Positions 44,451 through 53,564 of a stretch of 64,000 nt of DNA are shown piece after piece. The translations under genes were made by a program, and so were the position numbers. Source of the stretch: Megasphaera_A sueciensis (GTDB taxonomy: Bacteria; Bacillota; Negativicutes; Veillonellales; Megasphaeraceae); the NCBI RefSeq assembly GCF_050219315.1, contig NZ_CP116939.1, positions 2,418,001 to 2,482,000 on the forward strand. Reading direction: 5' to 3'. How positions within the stretch are numbered: position 1 is the stretch's first letter; the number at the start of each line of letters is the position of its first letter. The notes beneath the pieces are model-generated. The model worked only from the letters and a program-made list of their open reading frames with translations, was not told the origin of the DNA and made no database searches.

Positions 44451-45891
44451 GGGTTTGTCAAGTTAAGTGTGTAAGTTTTTTTAGGTATCATAAAAGAAGA
44501 TGCGTTACCAGTGATTGCTGGCTTTAAAATTTCTCGTATTTCAGGATACGAGCTTGCAGCTTATCATCCATAGCCAACTGGTTTCTGACCATCGCCCAGT
44601 TCTGGATATGATGCCCTTCCCACTTGGCATAGAGTTCCTTTACCCTGAGATAGAGAACCTTGAAGACAGATTCCTCGCTGGAGAACGAGCCCTTCTTGGT
44701 GACTTTTCGGAAGCTGGAATTCACGCTCTCTATCGCATTGGTGGTATACATCACCTTCCTTACGGCACTGCCATAGTTGAATAGTTGCTGGACATGCTGC
44801 CAGTTCCGCTTCCATGTTTCTACCGCACCGGGGTACTGGCTCCAGGCCTGCTTGAACCGCTCGAATTCGGCCTCAGCACTCTTCAGGTTCACGGCTCCAT
44901 AGACCTTCCTGAGCTGGGTCGTGTAGGCCTTGTAATCCTTGGATGGGATGTACTTGATGGAGTTGCGGATCAGATGGACGATGCAGCGCTGCACGACCAC
45001 CTGGGGGAAGATGGACTTTGCTCCCTCTTCCAAACCGGAGACACCATCCATGCAGATGAATCCGACATCTTCAACGCCACGGGCCTTCAGCTCATCGAAT
45101 ATCTGCATCCAGTTATGTTTGCCCTCCGTCTCGTTCATCCAAAGGCCCAGGACATCCTTCGAGCCATTGATGTCATAGCCGAGGATGACGTAGACAGCGT
45201 GGTTCTTGGTCTCATAATCCTTGCGTACAGAGACGTACAGGCAGTCTACGAACAAGAAGGGGTAGAAGGGGTTCAGAGGACGTGTCTGCCAATGCTGGAC
45301 TTCGTCCATCACTCGGTCTGTGATGTTCGAGATGCTCTCTGCGGACAGCTCGAATCCATAGATGTCATCAATCGTCTTGGCAATATCCCGCTGGCTCATG
45401 CCGCGTGCATACATGGCCAGTACCTTGCTCTCGATCCCTGTGACATCCTTGGTGCGTTTGGGGACTACCTGGGGCTCGAAGGTAGATTCGCGGTCCCGTG
45501 GGACGCGGATGGGGACCTCGCCGACCGAAGTCTGGATGGTTTTCTCCGTATAGCCATTCCGACGGTTGGAGGTTTCCTTCTTGCTATGATCATTGGAGCT
45601 ATACCCGAGATGGTTATCTATCTCGCCCTGCAGCATAGCTTCGAAGATAGGACCGAACACGTCCTTCAGCGCTATCTGCATGTCTTCCTGCGTCTTCGGC
45701 TGGTATTGTTCCATGATGAGCTTGGCGATTGCCTGGCCTTTCTCACTCGGGTTTCTACGTTTCTTCATCAGTGCTGTACTCAATTCCTTTCAACCTGCTT
45801 TCTGATAGTGTACCGCACCTCGACAAAAAAATGAAGTGCGTAAGTTAGTAAATTGGTTACCGGTAACTTACACACTTCATTTTACACTCCC
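44451..45891 (-). mobile_element. IS256-family insertion sequence (copy B)
   Basis: 1441 bp with imperfect terminal inverted repeats (GGGTTTGTCAAGTTAAGTG at left; GGGAGTGTAAAATGAAGTG at right, read inward), sharing AAGTGTGTAAGTT further in, and a perfect 8-bp target duplication. Its base composition is much richer in GC than its neighbours, pointing to recent arrival. Confidence 0.93.
44524..45783 (-). CDS. IS256-family transposase
   Basis: 419-residue mutator-type transposase, intact. Catalytic Asp in F-L-F-V-D-C-L-Y-V, second in F-I-C-M-D-G-V-S-G, then C-I-V-H-L-I-R-N-S and Y-T-T-N-A-I-E-S-V-N with the Glu. Clearly different from the copy A protein, so the two elements are different IS256 members. 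TTG at 45783 follows AAAGG; ATG at 45768 is an alternative. Confidence 0.93.
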   Translation of the reverse strand: MSTALMKKRRNPSEKGQAIAKLIMEQYQPKTQEDMQIALKDVFGPIFEAMLQGEIDNHLGYSSNDHSKKETSNRRNGYTEKTIQTSVGEVPIRVPRDRESTFEPQVVPKRTKDVTGIESKVLAMYARGMSQRDIAKTIDDIYGFELSAESISNITDRVMDEVQHWQTRPLNPFYPFLFVDCLYVSVRKDYETKNHAVYVILGYDINGSKDVLGLWMNETEGKHNWMQIFDELKARGVEDVGFICMDGVSGLEEGAKSIFPQVVVQRCIVHLIRNSIKYIPSKDYKAYTTQLRKVYGAVNLKSAEAEFERFKQAWSQYPGAVETWKRNWQHVQQLFNYGSAVRKVMYTTNAIESVNSSFRKVTKKGSFSSEESVFKVLYLRVKELYAKWEGHHIQNWAMVRNQLAMDDKLQARILKYEKF

Positions 45892-45899
45892 ACAAATTT
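45892..45899 (+). repeat. Target-site duplication, right copy
   Basis: ACAAATTT, matching 44443-44450. Confidence 0.93.
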
Positions 45900-47502
45900 A
45901 CTCCGGAACTGGCAGAAAGTATTGAAACACAAGATAATCAGAATTATACGATAAAACTTAATCCAAAGGCAAAGTGGACGGATGGACAGCCGATTACAGC
46001 GGAAGATGTCATGTATACCTTCAATTTGATTGCTAATCCTAAAGTGGAAACGACCAAAGGGATGTATATCAATATGTTAGAAGGAGTAAATGATCAGGGA
46101 AAACTAACAAGTGGAGATAAAATTCCGGATTTAGTGGTAAAAGATGAACATACTATAACATTTAAGACTAAAACACCGGTAGACCCTGAGTACGTTAAAG
46201 GCTTTTTAGGGTTCAAGGTCTTCATTATACCAAAACATGTATTTGAAAAATTAGACCCCGCCTCTATTGCTAATTCTGAAGCGGCTACTAAACCTACCGT
46301 TACCAGCGGACCGTTTAAATTTGTGACGTACGTTACAAATGATCATGTAGAATACACAGCGAATAAAGAATATTATAAAGGAGCGCCTAAGCTGAATAAA
46401 ATATTTATCCGCATTATGAATGGTACCAACTTGGTAACTGAACTTAAGTCTGGAAATATTCAGATGACAGCAGGTGATGGGATTGGTGTAATTCCGGTTA
46501 AGGATTTAGATATGTTGAAAAAAGACAGTAAACTCGACATATCAACAGCTCCTGCATTAGGGGGACAGTATTTGGAAGTTAACAATAGCAATCCGGCTTT
46601 TAATGTAAAATTCCGGCGTGCTGTTACAATGGCAATTAATCGGCAGCAGATTGTAGATCAACTTTTCAAAGGTGCTGCAAGATTGGCTCCTACTGTGTAT
46701 ACATTGCCGTGTCCGGCATATGACAAAAATGTGGAAATGTTACCCTATGATGTAGCTAAAGCAAAACAGGAATTAGCTGAATCAGGATTTGATACATCTC
46801 AGGAATTGACTTTGCAGGTACCTATTGGAAATGTACTTCGTGAACAATCGGCTGATTTAATTCAACAAGATCTGAAGGCTATTGGATTGAATGTTAAACA
46901 GCAAAAATTGGATTTTCCAACAACACTGGGAAATGCAAAAAAAGGTGATTATCAATTATTGCTTTTAGGATATGGTATGACGGTAGATCCGGATTATGGT
47001 TCTTACTTTATTCCCGGAGGAAGTAATAATTATCCGCACACAGATGATCCGAAACTTACAGATATGTTTTTAAAAGCAGCGGCCATGACTTCTGCTGATC
47101 AACGCAAAGCTGCATATTCAGAAATTCAGAAATATATGAGAGATAATCAATTTATCGTATCTTTATATGTGCCGGATGATATTATTACAAAAACAAAAAA
47201 TTTAAAAGGCGGTATTAAAGAGTTTTGGGAAGGTTCTTTGGATGATCTGAATGAATGGCATTTTGAATAATGGTGGTATATGATAAACACCATGAATGCG
47301 GTGGGAAAGTATTTATATACTGATTTATTCATGATATAAAAATAAAGCGGTGTTTGCTAATTGTCGCTTCATGGAAACAGCATATATACTATTCAAGTGC
47401 AAGGTTTTTAAGCGTAATGGCTGTAAAACCTTGCATTTGATATATTTAAATGCAGGGGAATGTATGGAATATATTGTTATTCTACAGAGGGGGGATGCAG
47501 TA

Positions 47503-48693
47503 ATGGAGATAACAGAATTGGTTAAAGTGTTGGAAGGATATGTGCGCGATTTAAGACGGGAATTTCATCAATATCCGGAACTTAGTTATGAAGAAATAGA
47601 AACGACAAAACGTATTGCAGCTGAATTGGAGACAATGGGGATTCCTTATGAGATACACCCAGAAAAAAACACCGGATTGATTGCTATAATTCATGGAGCT
47701 CATGAGGGCAACGCAGTGGCTTTGCGGGCTGATATCGATGCATTAAACGTAACGGAAATTAATGATGTGGATTTCAAATCAAGGCATGAAGGAAAGATGC
47801 ATGCCTGCGGACATGACAGCCATATCGCGATGTTGTTGGGGGCCGCGCGTATGTTGCTAGCTATGAAAGAGGATATTTACGGAACCGTATATCTGATTTT
47901 CCAACCGGCAGAAGAATTAGGCAGTGGAGCTTCCTATATGATGCGTTTTGGTAACTGGTATGATGAAATAGGAGCTATTTTTGGTGCTCACGCATGGATT
48001 GATACGCCGGCGGGGAAAATTTCTGTAAAAGAAGGAGCAAATTTAGCAGCAGGAGATCAATTTACAATCAGGGTTCATGGAAAATCAGGACATGCCTCCC
48101 AACCACAGCAGACGGTAGATGCCGTTGTAGTATCGGCGGCTATTGTAATGAATCTGCAGTCCATCGTATCCCGGCATTATAGTGCGACAGAGCCTGTTGT
48201 ACTGACCATTGGAATGCTGCATAGCGGTGATCGTTTCAATATTATTGCGGGAGAAGCGGTAATGGAGGGGACAACTCGCTTTTTTGATCCCGCGATAGGA
48301 GCAGATTTAAAAAGTACAATGGAGCGGATTATTATGGATACGGCACATGCCTATGGAGCGACGGCAGAGTTAGAATATAAAGAGATGGTTTTGCCGACTA
48401 TTAATGATAAAGAATGCACGGCAATCATGTCGCAGGCAGTTGTTGATGTATTAGGGAAAGATGCGTTATTTGATATATCTGAAACAATGGGAGGAGAGGA
48501 TTTTGCTTATTATTTAAAACATAAACCTGGATGTTTTGCATTTGTGGGTATTTATAATCCGGCAGTAGGTGCAGTTCATTCACATCATAGCAATAATTTT
48601 ACAATGGATGATTCTGTTTTATCTGGCGGTTCCGGCGTATATGCACAAAGTGCGATTAATTGGCTGAAGTTACATCGCAAAAAAAATACATGA
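47503..48693 (+). CDS. M20 family N-acyl-amino-acid amidohydrolase, second paralogue
   Basis: 396 residues, closely matching the product of 1023-2204 over the full length, including C-G-H-D-S-H, P-A-E-E-L-G-S-G and the C-terminal H-S-H-H-S-N-N-F-T-M-D-D. Predicted to deacylate N-acyl amino acids in the cytoplasm. The start at 47503 follows AGAGGGGGG; the long upstream extension in the same frame is not supported. It lies downstream of the broken peptide-binding protein gene, which may once have supplied its substrate. Confidence 0.87.
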   Translation: MEITELVKVLEGYVRDLRREFHQYPELSYEEIETTKRIAAELETMGIPYEIHPEKNTGLIAIIHGAHEGNAVALRADIDALNVTEINDVDFKSRHEGKMHACGHDSHIAMLLGAARMLLAMKEDIYGTVYLIFQPAEELGSGASYMMRFGNWYDEIGAIFGAHAWIDTPAGKISVKEGANLAAGDQFTIRVHGKSGHASQPQQTVDAVVVSAAIVMNLQSIVSRHYSATEPVVLTIGMLHSGDRFNIIAGEAVMEGTTRFFDPAIGADLKSTMERIIMDTAHAYGATAELEYKEMVLPTINDKECTAIMSQAVVDVLGKDALFDISETMGGEDFAYYLKHKPGCFAFVGIYNPAVGAVHSHHSNNFTMDDSVLSGGSGVYAQSAINWLKLHRKKNT

Positions 48694-48762
48694 TCTATAG
48701 TATGAATCCATACGGGCTGATAACAGATTAGTTATCAGCCCGTATGGATTCATACTATAGAT
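48693..48762. terminator. Long perfect hairpin between convergent M20 genes
   Basis: 32-bp perfect inverted repeat (48693-48724 with 48731-48762), 6-nt loop; the stem begins at the last base of the M20 stop codon and ends 10 nt before the next gene's end. No T-run. Confidence 0.75.
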
Positions 48763-48772
48763 GTATATGTTT

Positions 48773-50203
48773 TTATAGTTTAGGTAATTCAGTAACTCCG
48801 GCCACAGGACAATCATATATGCCATTGTTTTTCTGCATAAATTCCTCTTTGGCTTGTTTGATTTTATCGGGATCTTCTATCATTTTGACACAAGAAAGAG
48901 CAATTACTTTGGCGGCTGTTACCATTCCTTTTAATCCAATCGAAGAATTTGCTTGTCCGGCTTTCAGCCAGGAGTGGCCAGGTGTTTCAAGGGCTTCGGT
49001 AGCAATGTTGAGGTGCACCGTAGGAGCAATATAGCCAACATCACCGGCATCGGTGGAGCCAAATTCCATTATTATATGATTTTTGTCATATTTTTCAATT
49101 TGCGTATCCAGCGGATTTTGTAATTTTTCTGCTAATTTATCTCGGCCATAGCGTTGGATGATAGTTTCTCGTTCTTTCTCTTTTGATTGGTCATTAAACG
49201 CATCTGTGAAGTCTTTAGCCAGTGCAAAATCTTGTTCATCCCAAAGCGGTCCTCCTATTTCATGAAGCGCTTTGTCTGCCGTTTCGGCAAGAACGTTATT
49301 TGGTATATATTCTGAATATCCGGATTCTGTGTGATAGGTTACGGTTGTACCGCTCATAAGAGCTGCCCCTTCAGCAATTTGGTCGACTCGCTTTATGATG
49401 TCCTTTACTTGTCGTAAATAGGGGGCACGAATCACATATCGTACGGCGGCATGATCCTGAACTACATTAGGAGCTCGGCCGCCAACATCTAAATACGCAT
49501 AGTGTATTCGTGCTTCCATAATGATATGTTCACGGAGATAATTTGCACCTACTCCCATTAATTCACAGGAATCGAGGGCGCTTCGGCCTAAATGGGGGGC
49601 ACCGCCGGCATGAGCAGTTATGCCTTTGAATTCATAAATACGGCTTATATTCGCGTTCATATGTACGGCACCAATACGGTTGAAAGAAGAGGGATGCCAA
49701 GTATAAAAAAAGTCTACTCCGTCAAACACACCGTCTCGAGCCATAAATGCTTTGCCACTTAAATTTTCTTCTGCAGGAGTACCAAAATATATAATGGTCC
49801 CCGCTTGCTTTGTACTTTCCAAGTATTCTTTTAAGGCAACGGCACCTGCCATAGCTCCGGTACCTAATAGATTATGGCCGCAGCCATGTCCGGCACCGCC
49901 TTCGTGTAAAGGTGTCTTAACTGGACATCCGGCTTTTTGGCTTAAACCGGGCAATGCATCATATTCTCCTAATATACCGATTACAGGATTACCGCTGCCC
50001 CATACGCCTTTAAAAGCCGTAGGAATACCTGCCAGCTTCTTGGTGATGGCAAAACCTTCTTCTTCCAACGCCTTACATAAGATTTCGGAAGATTGATATT
50101 CTTCATATCCTAATTCTGCCAATTCCCATATAGTTTGGCTAAGAGAAATAAACTTATCTTTTTTTTGTTCTACAAGCTGTTCGATTTTCTGCTTTGGATC
50201 CAT
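48773..50203 (-). CDS. AbgB-like M20 amidohydrolase
   Basis: 476 residues, the length of p-aminobenzoyl-glutamate hydrolase subunit B. G-I-L-G-E-Y-D-A-L-P-G-L, G-H-G-C-G-H-N-L-L-G-T-G and T-P-A-E-E metal motifs, T-A-H-A-G-G-A-P-H dimerisation-domain His, E-F-G-S-T-D-A-G-D-V, and final P-G-H-S-W. Cleaves an acyl or aroyl amide of an amino acid; the exact substrate is open. No AbgA or AbgT partner is adjacent. Confidence 0.85.
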   Translation of the reverse strand: MDPKQKIEQLVEQKKDKFISLSQTIWELAELGYEEYQSSEILCKALEEEGFAITKKLAGIPTAFKGVWGSGNPVIGILGEYDALPGLSQKAGCPVKTPLHEGGAGHGCGHNLLGTGAMAGAVALKEYLESTKQAGTIIYFGTPAEENLSGKAFMARDGVFDGVDFFYTWHPSSFNRIGAVHMNANISRIYEFKGITAHAGGAPHLGRSALDSCELMGVGANYLREHIIMEARIHYAYLDVGGRAPNVVQDHAAVRYVIRAPYLRQVKDIIKRVDQIAEGAALMSGTTVTYHTESGYSEYIPNNVLAETADKALHEIGGPLWDEQDFALAKDFTDAFNDQSKEKERETIIQRYGRDKLAEKLQNPLDTQIEKYDKNHIIMEFGSTDAGDVGYIAPTVHLNIATEALETPGHSWLKAGQANSSIGLKGMVTAAKVIALSCVKMIEDPDKIKQAKEEFMQKNNGIYDCPVAGVTELPKL

Positions 50204-50251
50204 GGGTAATTCCTCCGTTTCACTGTAGCGTAATTGATTGAGATAATGATA

Positions 50252-51607
50252 TTATTGGTTTTTTATGTTGTATTTTTTCAGAAATGTTTTGAAAAAATTA
50301 ATTCCTGATGGCAGTGCATCACAAGGAATTTTTTCATTTATTTCATGGGCTTGCCCCCATCTGTTATCGCGGAGAAATCCACCAAAGCGAAATAGATTGT
50401 CACATACATCGGCATAAAATCGCGCATCTGTACCACCGGTCATTAAAGATGGAACAATGATGGTCTGTTTGCCATACATATCTTTTAATACAGAAGATAA
50501 CAGTCCATATGTACCATTTTCGTCTACGTCTGGTGCGGGGACGGGATCTGTGTCATACATACTGTGTACCGTAAGATTTGCGGGGATATGACTGCGTATA
50601 TATGATAATACGGATTCAACTGTATCACCCTGCAATAATCTGCAATTTATAACTGCTTCAGCCTGAGAGGGGAGAACATTGGCCTGTTGGCTTCCGGAAG
50701 CCATTGTTGCAACCATTGTTGTGTGTAATATAGCATCTAGTTTTTTATCCGATTCAGCGAGTTTTTTAAGTTCCTTCCAATGTTCTTCAGGAGAAGCGAA
50801 GATACTTTTTTCTGGTTCTGATACATAGAGGGACATTGCAGAAAGTTGTTTGCGTGTTAATGGCGTCAAGCGATATGGAAACGGATTGTCTTCAATACCT
50901 ATAATTCCGCGGGCTATTTTCCCTAAAGAGGATCCTTGACCGGGTGTAGAAGAGTGACCTCCGCTGCATTCATAATATAATTTGTAATTATTAAATCCTT
51001 TTTCCGCTAAGCTGATATTTGCAATATAACCATCATATCCTTTTTCTTTTCCTGCTGTTATCATACCGCCTTCATCGAGCAGACATTCAAAATGTACTCC
51101 TCGACGGGCTAATTCTGCTGCTGTTAATACTGCTCCTTTATGGGCGTTGTCCGCTCCCACCTCTTCATTATGGCCGTAACTTAAATATATATCATACGCA
51201 GGAGAAAATCCTTCAGCCAGCAAGGCTTCTACAGCTTCTAATTCTGCAAACATGATATGCTTGCAGTCTGTTGTTCCGCGTCCCCATATACAGGCATCTG
51301 CAATTTCGGCGGAAAATGGCGGGTAGTGCCATAATGAAGGATCTCCGGCAGAGGTAACATCTTGGTGTCCCATAAGTAAGACGGGAGGTAGCGTAGGATG
51401 TGATGATTTCCAATGGAATAATAAGCTTGCATTTCCTATTTTTTCTTTTTTTGTATAAGAGTGTACTAAGGGATAGTTTTTTTCTAAATATTCATGAAAT
51501 TGAGAAAAAGGAGTAAAATCAGTAGCCTCATCATTGGTAGTGGATATAGTAGGAAATTTTATAAATTCTTGAAAACGGCTTACATAATCGGCATGTATTT
51601 CCTTCAT
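50252..51607 (-). CDS. M20 family carboxypeptidase (PM20D1/CPS1-like)
   Basis: 451 residues. L-L-M-G-H-Q-D-V, W-G-R-G-T-T-D-C-K, S-Y-G-H-N-E-E-V-G-A and L-D-E-G-G motifs correspond to the carboxypeptidase-S/PM20D1 branch, which hydrolyses N-acyl amino acids or dipeptides. G-G-T-D-A-R-F-Y supplies another ligand near the C-terminus. No signal peptide. GAGGAG precedes the ATG. Confidence 0.83.
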   Translation of the reverse strand: MKEIHADYVSRFQEFIKFPTISTTNDEATDFTPFSQFHEYLEKNYPLVHSYTKKEKIGNASLLFHWKSSHPTLPPVLLMGHQDVTSAGDPSLWHYPPFSAEIADACIWGRGTTDCKHIMFAELEAVEALLAEGFSPAYDIYLSYGHNEEVGADNAHKGAVLTAAELARRGVHFECLLDEGGMITAGKEKGYDGYIANISLAEKGFNNYKLYYECSGGHSSTPGQGSSLGKIARGIIGIEDNPFPYRLTPLTRKQLSAMSLYVSEPEKSIFASPEEHWKELKKLAESDKKLDAILHTTMVATMASGSQQANVLPSQAEAVINCRLLQGDTVESVLSYIRSHIPANLTVHSMYDTDPVPAPDVDENGTYGLLSSVLKDMYGKQTIIVPSLMTGGTDARFYADVCDNLFRFGGFLRDNRWGQAHEINEKIPCDALPSGINFFKTFLKKYNIKNQ

Positions 51608-52030
51608 TGGGACATCTCCTCATAATAAATTCCATATCGTAATATAGTGAGTCACGTTGATAAGAAAAGACAGATATGCAAATTTATAAAAATAAAGCAA
51701 CGATACCTTATTTAGCACCGTTGCTTTTGTTCATTATTACACTAAATTTTTTGTTCGTCAAGCCTATATTATATATAATAATTTTAATAATTTAAGTATT
51801 TTGACCATGGTATAAAAAGAATCCGCCTGTACTTTATAGCCATCTCTTCTAACCGGCATGTATTAAAAGAGACATTGTGTGATATAATAAGACCAATTAC
51901 ATAAAAATCATCAGATATGTTTATTATGCAACGTATACTATATATTGCTAAAAATAAACAAAGGTTGGCTGGAATAATACAGTGTAAAAACTATAATCTG
52001 GTAAATTGAAAAGAGGAGGCAGGGGGAAAA
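51608..52030. other. Intergenic region between divergent genes
   Basis: 423 nt, AT-rich. A hairpin AAGCAACG (51695-51702) with CGTTGCTT (51719-51726) followed by T on the + strand resembles a terminator but no + strand gene precedes it. Promoters for both flanking genes must lie here; none was clear enough to annotate. Confidence 0.45.
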
Positions 52031-53437
52031 ATGAATATCCAATTGGGTATCGTTATTTTGTATGTGTGTATTCTCGTCGCTATCAGTATATATGTACGGC
52101 GGCGAACAATGAACAGTATGGGATTCTTGTTTGCGGGAAGAGGCTTGACGACACCGATGGTTGCTGCTAATATTACTGCAACTGCGGTGGGGGCAGCCTC
52201 AACAATTGGCGTTGCGGAAAATGCCTTTACCTATGGTATATCAGCAGGCTTGTATAATGTAGCTTGGGCGGCGGGAGCAGTAGCAATGGCATTTGTAGCG
52301 GCAGGCAAATATCGAAAGATGGAATGTACGACAATTCCGGAATTTTTTGAACGATTTTACGACAAAAAAGGTCGGGCAATTGCTGTTTTAGGTATGATTA
52401 CAGTACAGCTCGTTATTACGTCTTTGCAGTATATTGCTGGCGGAGCTATTTTATCGAGCTTGCTGCCGCAGTTTTTTACTTTTGAACAAGGCATGATTGT
52501 CAGTGCTGTTGTTTTCATTGGGACGACGCTTATCGGCGGATTGTGGTTTTCCGGTATTTCTAATATTCTGAGTGTGACTTTAATTTATTTTGGTGTTTTG
52601 ATTAGCACGTATTCTATTATTCAGCAGCAAGGCAGCTGGAACCAGTTTGTACTATCGCTTCCTGTGGGAGTGGCATGGTTCGATCCTATTGCACCTCTGG
52701 GACTGGCAACAGTGATTGGTTGGTTTGTTGTTATGATTACACAGACGTTGACGGCACAAGGTCCGGTACAGATTGCATGTGCTGCAGCGGATGCAAAAAC
52801 GGCGAAACATGGTTTTATGTGGGGGGCATTGCTGATGCTTCCTATTGGATTTCTTTGTGCCATTATGGGAATGGCAGCCCGTGTATCTCATCCAGATCTA
52901 AACGCAACACTGGCATTGCCTAATATGATTATGGGTCTTGACCCTATCGTATCTGGTATTACGCTAGCTGCGTTATGGGCTGCTGATATTGGTACTTGCA
53001 GCCATATCCTTTTGGCGGCGGGGACGTTGTTCAGTCAAGATATTTATAAACGATTTTTTGATCCAAAAATATCCGATCACAAATATACAATTATCAATCG
53101 TTGGGCAATCTTAATTTTAGGAATAGGTACATTGTGGATGGCGTTCAATGCCAGTGGAATTGTAAAAACGATGTTAATTGGGCTATCCTTGACTACTGCG
53201 TTTACGGTAGTATTTTTAGGTACGATTTTTATACCTCGGTTATGTCGAAAAAATACAGCTTTTTATACTACTTTAATGGGCATTATAACTTTGTTTGTTT
53301 GGGAATTTGTTCCCTCTACGCATGTTGTTGCACACCCTATTTATATGGAATGGATAGTTTGTGTTATAACTTTTTTAATGGTAAGTGTTTTGGATAAAGA
53401 AACAATTAAACACCCAGTGATAAAAGAAAATTATTAG
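52031..53437 (+). CDS. Sodium:solute symporter (SSS family), second copy
   Basis: 468 residues, about 13 helices. R-R-x-M-N-S-M-G-F-L-F-A-G-R-G-L-T at the first loop and T-A-T-A-V-G-A-A-S-T-I-G in helix 2 are typical of SSS members; differs from the 2559-4019 carrier and has no DUF3311 partner. Substrate unknown; the surrounding hydrolases suggest an amino acid, acyl-amino acid or carboxylate. GAGGAGG precedes the ATG. Confidence 0.82.
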   Translation: MNIQLGIVILYVCILVAISIYVRRRTMNSMGFLFAGRGLTTPMVAANITATAVGAASTIGVAENAFTYGISAGLYNVAWAAGAVAMAFVAAGKYRKMECTTIPEFFERFYDKKGRAIAVLGMITVQLVITSLQYIAGGAILSSLLPQFFTFEQGMIVSAVVFIGTTLIGGLWFSGISNILSVTLIYFGVLISTYSIIQQQGSWNQFVLSLPVGVAWFDPIAPLGLATVIGWFVVMITQTLTAQGPVQIACAAADAKTAKHGFMWGALLMLPIGFLCAIMGMAARVSHPDLNATLALPNMIMGLDPIVSGITLAALWAADIGTCSHILLAAGTLFSQDIYKRFFDPKISDHKYTIINRWAILILGIGTLWMAFNASGIVKTMLIGLSLTTAFTVVFLGTIFIPRLCRKNTAFYTTLMGIITLFVWEFVPSTHVVAHPIYMEWIVCVITFLMVSVLDKETIKHPVIKENY

Positions 53438-53486
53438 TGTTATGATACAGCATTACTGTATTTTTTAATTTTTAATAAATAAATTA

Positions 53487-53554
53487 TATAACTAAAACAT
53501 CCCCTTGAAACATAGATAGTGTATCCTGTGTTTCAGGGGGATGTTTTAGTTATA
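53487..53554. terminator. Long hairpin between convergent symporter and GGT genes
   Basis: 26-bp inverted repeat with one mismatch (53487-53512 with 53529-53554), no T-run beyond the stem. Confidence 0.75.
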
Positions 53555-53564
53555 CAACCGCTAC

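Larger units (their letters stand above)
44199..47270 (+). pseudogene. Family 5 peptide-binding lipoprotein gene interrupted by an IS
   Basis: Two parts of one gene. 44199-44450 encodes a lipoprotein signal (I-I-S-G-C-G) and the start of the SBP_bac_5 fold (M-T-N-A-P-D-S-L-N-P). 45900-47270 continues in frame after the IS and one target copy (N-K-F then T-P-E-L-A-E-S-I), with W-T-D-G-Q-P-I-T-A-E-D-V typical of the family. Together about 540 residues, the normal length for an OppA/DppA-type protein. The insertion truncates the product after residue 84 of native sequence. The start at 44199 follows a G-run ribosome site. Confidence 0.93.

Noticed and set aside
44785..45834. Long + strand open frame of about 349 codons
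   Set aside because: Lies antisense to the intact IS256-type transposase and is a codon-bias shadow in GC-richer DNA.
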